Assembly (NCBI GenBank): GCA_017163975.1
Contig: JAFFSR010000366.1
Location: 372,001 to 436,000, forward strand
Direction of reading: 5' to 3'
Length of the DNA stretch: 64,000 nucleotides
Source: Anastatus disparis
Lineage: Eukaryota; Arthropoda; Insecta; Hymenoptera; Eupelmidae
In this document: piece after piece, positions 44,356-54,735 of the stretch
Numbering within the stretch: the stretch's first letter is position 1
Layout of the letters: each line of letters starts with the position of its first letter
The notes under the pieces: generated by a model
Database searches by the model: none
What the model was told of the DNA's origin: nothing
What the model saw: only the letters and a program-made list of their open reading frames with translations
Made by a program: the position numbers and the translations under genes

Positions 44356-44994
44356 GGGTGAAATCAAATGGAGCGGAAAATAGGCGACGGAACGTCACAG
44401 AACCTCAATTCCGCATCTTTGTATTCCGCCAACGGAGTAAAGACGACGTAATAGACGACATCAATTTTTATTTTGTTTAAAAAAATTATTAGTGCTTCAA
44501 TAACCTCACGTAATATTTTTAATTTGCTTTCCATAGCTGTACTTTTAATTTCAATCAAACTTTTAAATTCTATTTTGGTTAACTATTTGTTTAAACAATT
44601 TCAAAAAGTCTGTGACGCTTCTATTATCCCGTCAAATTTGTTTCCCTATATTCACATGGAGCGGAATAGAAGTTCTGTGACGTTGATTAGCAATTTTATA
44701 ATTAAAAAATAATGATGTTAATTGAAATATTTGGTTATAATAACAAACTATATTTTATTTTTATAAAAAAAGAATCTCATTACAATAACAATAGGTGATT
44801 ATTTCCAACTTTTTTAACATTTTTGTTGTTAATTTAAAATTCGCGGATACATTTGTATGCTATTTTTAACAATTTTTCAGCTACATTCCGCGCCATGTGA
44901 ACATAGGGAAAAAATTTGACGGAAAACAAGGCGACGGAATGAATGTTTTGTGACGTTCCGTCGCCTATTTTCCGCTCCATCTGATTTCACCCTG
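44356..44994. mobile_element. Palindromic MITE with GGGTGAAATCA tips (639 bp)
   Basis: Outer arms share GGGTGAAATCAAATGGAGCG and AAAATAGGCGACGGAACGTC. It abuts or is inserted at the right border of the T5 MITE. Inner AT-rich loop; no coding content. Confidence 0.88.
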
Positions 44995-47430
44995 TAGAAA
45001 CGTCCAAAAAGGGTTGATTTGACGACTTTGGTAAGCTTTAAATAATTTTTGAATATTTATGAGAGTTGCAGTATTAGAGTTGCAATAGCAAATACTGTAT
45101 TTATATATACATAACTTATTAATACACTTAAATTTGGTTAAGCATTTTGAATAGTAAATAAAAATTAAATTGAATCAGTAAGTTATTTACCCAGGTTTAT
45201 ATCAATATATTTATTATTTTATTATATTTTGAAAAGCAAATTTAAATAAAACATCATTATAAAATTTTTTTTAATTAGAAATTTAATTTAATTTCAATGA
45301 GATTTATGATTTCAGAAATATATGACGTGACCTATAGTAAAAGATTAAAAAATTTTATTAAGTTTTTGTAGGTTATTTTGTAAAACCATGACATGTTTTC
45401 TTATGTATTGTAATTATATATTATTTCTATTAGTAATTATTAATTTCTTTTATAAAAATACTTTCATAATTATTATTAAACCAAGTAATAATAGAAAAAA
45501 TTACTTTCACCAAGAGTTATTAACTCGAAAAATTAGTAATAAGAGGTCAAACTGTTATAATAAATAAATTAAGATGATTATAATAGTAAATTGTAATTGA
45601 TTATTATACAGAATTTCATTTCATTATCAAAAATAATTTGATGTTATCAGCTATTATATTTCTTAATATTTATCAATAATTATTTTATTAAAATAATCCA
45701 GAATTTCACTTATTAATAATTTAAAACTAAATAAAAATGAATAAAATAGAATCTAATTCGAATAAATCATATAATGTTAATCAAAAAAATTTTCTTTCCT
45801 AAGTCTTAAAATGAAATTAGTCGTTAATAATTGATTATAAATATAAAGGAATGATAAATATTGTGAACTTTTAAAAATTCTAAAAACTTATAAAGATTGT
45901 ACATAAAAAAAAGTTTTTATAATTTATTATATAAAAATGATTATTCCTATCAAAAAGAGTATTTATAAATATTAGCTTATATCTGCAAATAAGTGCTAAT
46001 CGTCTTCATGAACAGTTTAATTCAAGACATTGATTCTTTAGTTGACATGATAAAAATTTTTATATGAAGTTACCATTTAAAAATCATTGTCATGTTGAGC
46101 AATTAATCACACTTATTTATAGCTCACTAAACTTTATAAAGTATATATATGTTATATAATTTAAATATTAAATTCAAAGTTGGTTGCTAAATTTTCTTAT
46201 CAAGCCAAATTTCTTTGTGATAAAATGTAATAATTTTGTAATAAAAAAATTTGTCATTAAAAATTATATCTTTCATTCCCATTAAAATGTGCATGTATTT
46301 TTTTAAGCAATGAAACATAATTAAAAACAATTAATGCATATAGTTCTTCATAAGCAGAAGCAACTGTGGTTCCAATGAATTATTACAAGTAATTACAACC
46401 AGTTAAAAGGGACTTCCAGTAATTTCAAATTATAAATAATTGAATATTAGAAAGCAATTTTTATTAGTTTTTATACGAATTTTATGACTACAATGTACCA
46501 AAATGCAGGGGTCTAACAACTGGGGGTGTCAGGATACCCATTAACCTATTGAAAACTTCCTCTTCAGGGGTGTCCTTCGTTTTATGAAATTTTTAAGAAT
46601 TGCAACAAAAGCAATTAGAAAAAATAAGTTAATTTTCAAGAAAAAAATGATTTAATTTTTTCCTAATATCTTTTATATATAAGCTTACAAAATTGATCTA
46701 TCATGAAACACAAAACTAAATATAATAAATCTATGTGAACACTTACAGTTCATTTAATTGCATCATAAATATTTTTCCATAAATTATGTCATATTTTTCT
46801 CTTTTTTGTAATATTTAAAGTTTTTATTTATTTGTGAAATAATCTTAATCTTCAAATAATAATTATTAAAAAAAATAATTATTATTTTAAATTTTATATT
46901 ACCATTTTCAATGCAGATTTTGTAGTATAACAATTATTTTATTTACATACTTATCAAAAGGTATTTAAATAAAAATTATTTTAAAAATTTTCTTACTATA
47001 AATACTGTTGGTAAGGTAGTCCTGTACAGTGGTGAAAATAAAAATTTATCAATTTTATTACTGAAATAAGTTCAAAATTATATTTTCTTACATCTTATTC
47101 TTTTATAGAAACATGTCCATTATTATTTGAACTATTATTATGTTCATATTTTATTCTGTTTTATTTATCACGTTTATGTTAAGTCCTGATATTTTTAAAG
47201 CAAAATTCTTATACAGAAATTATTTAGATTGAATTAAATGTTAGTATGTGAGATGTAGGCTGTAATTTATAATTGAGATTCAATCTTCAAACATCATAGA
47301 GTAGTTTGCGTAAAATATAAAAAAAATGAAAAATATGAAATTGAAAAAAATGTTTTAAATGAATATTTCATTAAAACTACGCAAAGTAAACCAATTTTTA
47401 ATAGTTTTCGCAAAAGTAAATATAGACATT
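44995..47430. other. AT-rich DNA without gene or clear repeat
   Basis: Very high A+T with many short homopolymers. A small GC-richer patch near 46,500-46,590 (GGGGTGTCAGGATACCC) may be a decayed element end. No coding frame is supported. Confidence 0.5.
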
Positions 47431-47439
47431 TTCGGAAAT

Positions 47440-48330
47440 CACTTTTTTCAACCGCTTGAGTCCAAATATACACAAATAAGTTAAGAAAATAGGGAAATGA
47501 TTTTTTTACTGATACAATGCTTTATCTATGAGAAAGCAAAAATAAATAATTCCTTAATTTATTGCCATTAGAATTTTGTTTCAATCACCTTTCTTTGTCC
47601 AATAATATTAGATACGCCAGCTTATGTTTCAAGCTAGCGGAATTTTGTATATCGTTTGATTTAATTAAATTATTTTTCCCTCTTTAAATGCTACAAATAA
47701 GCATTTTCGAAATTACAAATTTTTAACTCCTTGTCCACATTATCATCATTATAAATGGTTTATCATTAGGAATTATTTGAAACTAATTTATTACTAAAAT
47801 TATAAAAAAATGTTAAAAAAAAAATTATTCCTTAATTTATTGCCACTAAAATGTTAACTAAATCACCTCTCTTCGTACTGTGAGTCTAGATTCCGCTAGC
47901 TTAAGTTTAAGATAGTGAGATGATAAAGACGCCATAATTTTTCCCTTTTCAAAAGCTACAAATTAACATTTTCGAAAATAGACATTTTTAACCCTTTAAA
48001 AGTAGTCCGGAGCAGTTTTAATTACCAACCAAGAAGTGAAAATGTTATTTTATCATAAATAAAATAATGATACTGTTTCCAAAAGAAATTGCTATCGAAC
48101 AAACCAAAATTTTTCTTGATCAAAATACTATAAATAGACATTGCATTTGTATATAATTCATAGTTTTATGATTATGTGACATATTGGTGTTAAGTACTAT
48201 ATTCCTCGTTGATTGTTGCGAAAAATCATCTCATTCTTTTCTACTTATTGCGTAATAACAGGTTCTGCTAGCTTTATTTTTAGGCTAGCAAAATCATCGA
48301 TATCTTTCGACCTGAGATGATGAATTTATT
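47440..48330. repeat. Three diverged direct repeats, each with a GCTAGC hairpin
   Basis: Units near 47,440-47,720, 47,760-47,990 and 48,050-48,340 share TTTTTCCC/CTACAAAT.A.CATTTTCGAAA and a hairpin around 47,619-47,641 (CCAGCTTATGTTTCAAGCTAG), 47,893-47,917 and 48,267-48,291. The stems keep complementarity although the bases differ. Confidence 0.5.
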
Positions 48331-48679
48331 ACAATATAATTTGACCTTATTTAAATACTTTAAGTAAACACTGATGAAACCATTATTTTTACTCTGTGAT
48401 AACGAAATGATTGTCATAACCGATTTATTGACAGAAATCATATGAAATTCCGAAATTATAAAATTCGTTGCATATTTATGATAAATAATAAATTATTTTT
48501 TCATTATTGCCACAAAAAATATTCTCGATCAGCTCACTATACATAGTTACTGTTGAATATGTTTTTTACACTCATGATAAGTATATATAAGATAGAAAGA
48601 GAGGTTATTCAGAGGTTATTTTTTTTTTTTAAGTATGTAACGTCCAATACAAGTATATATCTTTAAATATATATATCTT

Positions 48680-48740
<61 letters not shown>

Positions 48741-49225
48741 AACGCTACAGTTCTCTGCAACGCTGAGCGGTCATACAGAAGGTGATTGCGTGGCTACAGG
48801 AGGATTAGGATCGCGGTTTATTTTATGCAGGCTCGAGAGCCTTTATTAGAGATCAAGAAGGTACATGAGAGAGAAAAGAATCTGTTAAGACTTACCTTGT
48901 ACCTTAGATTATTACTTCTTATTAATTCCTTTTAAAGATATATATAATTTACATATATATAAATTGTTATGTTTTTATTTATTTCGTGAGATATGAAAAT
49001 TAAATTAAAAGAACAATACACTTGTTAAATTTTAAAGTTTTCTATATGTTATTTTTAAGACTTTATTATTAAAAGAAAAAGATTACAACTGCTTAACGAG
49101 ATGAGTGATACTGATCGTATGACAGAATAGAATGACTGAGCTGTCGAGATGGTCCATAGGGCCTTTTTATATTGTCTAAATTTCGGGAAATATTTTAGAT
49201 AAGAGAAGATAGGTGATGGTTCTGC
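48331..49225. other. AT-rich DNA with an (AT)n microsatellite at 48,686-48,735
   Basis: A perfect AT dinucleotide run of about 25 units. The 120 bp after it is GC-richer (AACGCTGAGCGGTC) but without a supportable frame. Confidence 0.7.
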
Positions 49226-50896
49226 TACCCCAGTGAAAATGGTAAATGTATCCAAATCATACGAAAGTGTATCAAAGTGTATCAAAGTGTATCTAAGAGC
49301 GATATTTCGGACCAAATGTTAATACACTTTGGTACACTTTGATACACTTTCATACATTTTTATACACTTCCAAAAAAAAGTTTCTTGGTATCAATTTTTT
49401 ATATTCGTTAATGATATACACTTTGATACACTTTAATACACTTTTGCACATTTTCATATATTTTTGGACACTTTCATACACTTTCATACATTTTTCTAAT
49501 AAAGGGAAAATGTTGATTTTCTTGGATACACTTTTGCATACATTGATACACTTTTGCACACTTTGATACACTTTTCGAAAATGTTGACTAAAATTAATTT
49601 CTACATTTGCTATGTGTTACACACTTTAATACACTTTTATTCATTTTTCCCATTTTTGAAATGCAGGAATAGTACATTATTCAGCAAAGGAGTTAATTCC
49701 AAAATACATTTAAGGCATTTTTAATTTACTCCCATGGTGAATATGCTATTTTTTGCCATACCCGGGCTAAAACTACCACTTCTGCGATTTTGAGCTGGGA
49801 GTTAAAGTAGTACTTTTGGACAGGATACGGCAAAAAAATATTATTTTGAATAATTGGTTATTAATACTTTCATATAATTTAAAACATTAAAAAAAATTGA
49901 AATAGAAGCGTCTTTTTTATTTTAAAAGTATAATATTTTAGTGGTAATATAAATGAAGTATGAAGTAAAATAAAAAACGTGATTTAGTAAAATTATTTAT
50001 TATCTAGTTTAGAGATTTTCCCCTTATTCCTTTCATGATGGGGCTTACAAAATATTTATCAGTACTGTGCATAATTATACATGGATTCGCAATATCATTA
50101 GGGAATATAATTCTCAATTTTTACTCACATTATTTGTACAAGATTTTATATGATTAATTGTAACATCGCTCGTTGAAATAATGAATCCAGTATCTAATTG
50201 AATTTCAAACATTATTATAATAATATAATCAACGTAAGAATGTGTTATTTTACATATTCGGGAAATTACTCCATATTTATTATTATTTGTTTGTAAAATA
50301 CAATCATTAATTCTCTTTTTTTTGGAATACTGTGATGATGTGTATCGACAACCGTTATAAATAAACCTATTATAAGACACACATTCAGTTATCTTACTCA
50401 CATCAAAAATTGTATTAATAGCTTGAAATTCTTTTCAAGCTATTAATTTACACACTTTTCAAGCTATTAATAGCTTGAAAAGTGTGTAAAAGTGTATCAA
50501 CGTGTACAAACGTGTGCAAAATAAAACAAGAAAAGGTTAATACTCAGAAGTGTATCAAGATGTACCATACTATATTAAAGTGTATCAAAGTGTGTAAAAG
50601 TGTATCAAAGTGTGTAAAAGTGTATCAAAATGTGTCAAAGTGTATCAAAATGTGTCAAAGTGTATAACATCAAAAAAATTGAGGAAATTTAATTTCAGCT
50701 CACTTTTTAAGAAATGTACCAAAGTGTACCAAAGTGTATCTAAGTGTATCAGAGTGTATCAAAATGGATCGAGAATAAGGTCTGAAAAATCGCTCTTAGA
50801 TACATTTTCATACACTTTGATACATTTTTGTATGCTTCAATACACTTTCATACACTTTTATACATTTTGATACACCGAAAAATTTCCATTCGGGTA
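49226..50896. mobile_element. Foldback element, family V (GTGTATCAAA arms), 1.67 kb
   Basis: Left tip TACCCCAGTGAAAATGG, right tip complement of TTACCCGAATGGAAATT. Arms are tandem GTGTATCAAA words that switch orientation once inside each arm, at matching AAGAGCGAT landmarks (49,294 and ~50,792). The centre is unique AT-rich DNA with a possible small coding remnant at 50,114-50,401. Confidence 0.75.
50114..50401 (-). pseudogene. Possible coding remnant inside the family V foldback
   Basis: An open frame of 95 codons without an ATG start (it begins at a GTG after a stop) contains SSQYSKKKRINDCILQTNNN and YGVISRICKI. It is the only non-repeat open frame between the arms. I do not recognise the family. 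It could be a leftover piece of the transposase that moved this element class, or chance in AT-rich DNA. Confidence 0.25.
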
Positions 50897-51350
50897 ACGA
50901 GGCGCATTGGCTCATCTCTTGGAAAAATAAGTTTTTATTACCTTATATTTATTAGTCTGATAAGTAACACACTATAGATCGTGGCTATTTATCTTAGATA
51001 AATAGTACGACCAACGAGTGTCACTGTGGGAAGTTTCACAAGAGGTGAAGATTTTCGAGTGTTAATCATAACCGAAAATGAGAGTAAATAAAAGAAAATT
51101 TAAAAAAAGCTTAAGACGTTACAAGTGCTGTATCTCTTTCTTCTAAGCGTCTCTTTTAGTAAGATTGGCGCGCTTGTTAGTTAGTTATGCTTTGGCCACA
51201 CTGTAAAAAATTTTCTTGTAAAATTACTATTTTGAGAGTAAGTAATAAAAAGATCTACACTCAGAACAATAAAGTTATTTTATTATTAAAGATAACGGGT
51301 AGGTAATTCTATAAGAATAGAACTACTATATAATATTAAATACTACTAAT
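50897..51350. other. No gene seen
   Basis: Mixed-composition DNA with a small hairpin GGCTATTTATCTTAGATAAATAG near 50,983; nothing else recognised. Confidence 0.5.
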
Positions 51351-51412
51351 AATATATAATCCCTCACCACAACCTTATGTATGGGTTACGGGTATGTGCG
51401 GTTGGATAAGCA

Positions 51413-53373
51413 TTATTTCGTGATCTCTTTGCTCAAAGAAATCACATTATTTAAGGAAAGTACCTTGATTTTATCAATATCAGAGTACTCCATTCCTATG
51501 TGTTTCATTCTAGTTGTTACTAGTTCCTCACACTCACGGAGGATGTGTTGAGCTGTTTCCAAAGTGGCCCCGCACCATCTGCATGCGGGAGAACTAGCTA
51601 CTTTCATGTTGTACATGTGGTAATTCAATTTACCATGCCCCGTCACTATTTGTGCGACTATGTTTATGTCTTCTCTGCTTAGGTTTGGACCCCGTGTCAA
51701 CCAAGCATGATCGGGATTGTCACCCAGCAAAGCTTTCGCTTGTTTGCAACCTGGTGTGCTCCTCCAGGTTATCCTATGCTGTGTCTCTCGCCAGTGACAC
51801 ATTCTTTCTTTCATTTGGCTCATCTGAATTCCCAACGCAGGTTCAGGGCCAATTAGTGATGTTTCTGCAGACAGTTTTGCTAGGTCGTCTGCCACCCTGT
51901 TGCCTTTGATTTCCACATGACTGGGAACCCAGTAAAGTTTGAGTTTCCTGCATCTTTCTCCTAAAATATTTAGTGAGTTGATACATTCCTCTACCAAGCT
52001 AGACTTAGTTTTATAGTTTTTTAAGGCCATAAGTGCCCCTTTGCTATCTGAACAAATGTTCACTATGTCTTGGTCGTTCGCATCCAGTGCCAACTAAGCA
52101 CAGATCAGTATAGCCACTAGTTCTGCCTGAAAGATTGAGGCCTGCTTGCCTAGCGGTACCATAGTATCTTTTCCAAGCGTCCTTCGGTAGATGCCTGTTC
52201 CAGTACCCGTTGCAGACTTTGATCCATCCGTGTACCAGATGTCGCCTGAGCTCAGTATTCTGTCATTGCCTTCTCCTGACAGCCAGTCTCCTCTGGTTGG
52301 GAAAGTCACCTCGAATTTATTGTCAAAGTGATATTTTGTCACCATTAGATCTGACCTCATCTTTAGTAATATATCCTGTTTAAGACAAGGAAGCTTAGTG
52401 TGTTCACCTTTCCCTGTTCACATATTAACATGAGGCCGGAGTAGAACCTGATACCTACCGAGTAACAATTGAGTTGTTTGTTATTTACTCAAGTATTAAT
52501 CGGTGTATCTTCAAATTAAAGGTCGAACGCAATAGATATTATTATTATGAACATCTATGCACAAGAAAAAAAGAATCTACCGCTTTGTTTTTGAGAAAAG
52601 TAAGTAACACCAAAGTAAAAGTTTATGTTTATAATATTTTCGCGTTACTTACTTTTCTCAAAAACAAAGCGATAGATTTTTTTCTTCATGTGCATAAATA
52701 TTTGTAATAATAATATCTATTGCGCTTAACCTTCAATTTGCAGATACACCGATTAATACTTGAGTAAATAACAAAAATCTCAATTAGACAAGGACAGCGA
52801 ATCCGGCCTGCTCTTAAGAGCAATCAGTCTGGATGCAGACCTTGTATCAGCCTCTTGTACATATAGTTGTAGGAGTGCCACTCCCATCGAGAAGTCTAGG
52901 GCTTCTATGGAAGTAGTCCTCATTGCCCCTGTCATAGCTCTCAGGACAAGTCCCCTTAGCCTATCTAGGAGCTTCGCTGTTGTGGCTTGGCTGGTGTTTT
53001 TCCACCATAACACTGCTGCATAGGTTAATCTAGGAATGAGGATTGCCTCAAACATCTAAAGGATGGTTGAGGGTCTAAGCTCCCATTTACTTCCATTAGA
53101 TCTCCTGCTGAGCCAAAACATATTGGTGAGGTTCCTACACCGCTCTTCTACCTGGGGTTTCCAGTGTAGTTTGCTGCCCAGTATCACCCATAAATATTTG
53201 GCCTCGGGTTTTGGTGTTAATACTTGACCTCCTAGCTTTAAAGTTTTGTGCAGTTTCCACTTGTACTTCCTCGTGAAGACAACCACCTGTATTTTGCTAG
53301 GATTGATGGACAGTTTGTTGGTTTTCCACCAGTTCCAAAGTCTGTCCAGGGCTACTTGTAATATATCTGCCAT
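51413..53373 (-). pseudogene. LINE ORF2 C-terminus: RT end and RNase H domain
   Basis: Downstream of the RT catalytic core, the frame reads NPSKIQVVVFTRK, a thumb-like region, LIPRLTYAAVLWW, then after the MITE an RNase H domain with all four acidic positions visible: YTDGS, QAELVAI, CSDSKGA and GNRVADD. A Cys/His tail follows (CRWCGATLETAQHILREC). In-frame stops lie at 53,056 and 52,094, and the MITE at 52,429-52,813 splits it. RNase H after RT is typical of the I superfamily (I, Loa, R1 relatives). It is not closely related to either the element at 12.7 kb or the one at 59 kb. Confidence 0.82.
52429..52813 (-). mobile_element. TTAA palindromic MITE, family T2, copy c (385 bp)
   Basis: Flanked by TTAA at 52,425-52,428 and 52,814-52,817, in the opposite orientation to 17,969-18,354. 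It interrupts the LINE just before the RNase H region. Confidence 0.92.
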
Positions 53374-53506
53374 ATATATTAAGCTACGGAATCCACTTCA
53401 TAGGGCCAAATTCGGAATAATACCATATTTTGTCGCTAATTTGTCGCTAATTTGTTGCTCCATCCCGGATTTTGTCGCTCCAGCCGTTTCCGAGAAACAA
53501 TGGCTA

Positions 53507-54735
53507 CCGTAGCTTAATATTAAGCTACGGCATCCACTACAGTAACTCAGGAACGGCTAAGGTTAGCAACTCCATTCTGGTTGCATGATTTGTCGCTTTT
53601 TTGTCGCTCTAAGATAGAATAGTTCGTAAGTCTCAAAACCATTGAGGCCAAATGAAAATGGAAACTTTTTTTCTTAAGAGGCGGTCGGAACCAAATCGGT
53701 GACTTGCGGTATATATCAAGTCAGCATTTTTCGCTTTACGATAATATTTTGTATATTTTTATGGCTTAAACCATTTCAAATTATTCTTTATATACATGAC
53801 TAGAGGAAATGACTATATTTTTACCATATGAATAAGTAAATAAATTATTACAAGCATTTATTACAAATATCAAACTGACTTGACATATACTGCATGCAAA
53901 AAACTGTCGTGTCGATTGTTAGGTGGCATTTTTCGCTTTATAACAATATTTTGTATATTTTTGTGGCTTTAACTATTTTAAATTATTCTTTATATACATG
54001 ACTAGAGGAAATGACTATATTTTTACCATATTAATAAATGAATAAATTATTATAAGCATTTATTACAAGCACCGAACTAAGTCACCGATTTGGTTCCGAC
54101 CGCCTCTTAATGTATCTAAAAAGTCATGCGATGTTTGATAATTTGTTGCTAATTTGTCGCTCACGTTTAATCCAACACTGGATTTTGTCGCTCCAGCCGT
54201 TTCCGAGAAACAATGGCTACCGTAGCTTAATATCAAGCTACGGCATCCACTACAGTAACTCAGGAACGGCTAGGGTTAGCAACTCCATTCTAGTTGCATA
54301 ATTTGTCGCTTTTTTGTCGCTCTAAGATAGAATAGTTCGTAAGTCCCAAAACCTGACCCAGACCCGGATATGGCCATTGGGCCCGAGTGAAAATAAAAAC
54401 TTTTTTTCTTAATGTATCTAAAAAGTCATGCGATGTTTAAAATTTTGTTGCTAATTTGTCGCTGATATTTTATCCTATACTGGATTTTGTCGCTCCAGCC
54501 GCTTCCGAGAAACAATCGCTACTCTAGCTTAATATTAAGCTACGGTATCCACTGCAATAACTCGGGAACGGCTAGGGCTAGCAACTCCATTCTGGTTGCA
54601 TAATCTGTCGCTTTTTTGTCACTCTAAGATAGGATAGTTCGTAAGTCCCAAAACCTGATCCAGACCCGGGATATGGCCATTGGGCCTGAGTGAAAATGGA
54701 AACTTTTTTTCTTAATATATCTAATAAGTCATGCG
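53507..54735. repeat. Three ~300-bp long units at the outer left end of the array
   Basis: Units start near 53,519, 54,232 and 54,536 with AAGCTACGGCATCCAC and run through GGAACGGCTAGGGTTAGCAA, TTTGTCGCTTTTTTGTCGCT and AAACTTTTTTTCTTAA. The first is split by the T1 MITE. Unit junctions carry CCGTAGCTTAAT and its complement back to back: at 53,507-53,530 this is a perfect 24-bp palindrome. Confidence 0.85.
53678..54106 (-). mobile_element. TTAA palindromic MITE, family T1, copy c (429 bp)
   Basis: Flanked by TTAA at 53,674-53,677 and 54,107-54,110, inserted in the CTTTTTTTCTTAATG word of the first long unit. Inverted relative to copies a and b; identical length. Confidence 0.93.

Larger units (their letters stand above)
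51360..53373 (-). mobile_element. 5'-truncated LINE with RNase H, split by a TTAA MITE
   Basis: Minus-strand coding sequence for the last part of a LINE polyprotein. The 5' part is missing because the 53.4-58.4 kb repeat region begins where it stops. The 3' UTR is very short and ends near 51,360. Confidence 0.85.

Noticed and set aside
48686..48735. (AT)n run considered as an origin or unwinding element
   Set aside because: A plain dinucleotide microsatellite with nothing around it to support a replication role.
49339..50870. Frames with repeated MCKSVSKCVKVYQ-like peptides
   Set aside because: Translations of the GTGTATCAAA tandem words of a foldback element.
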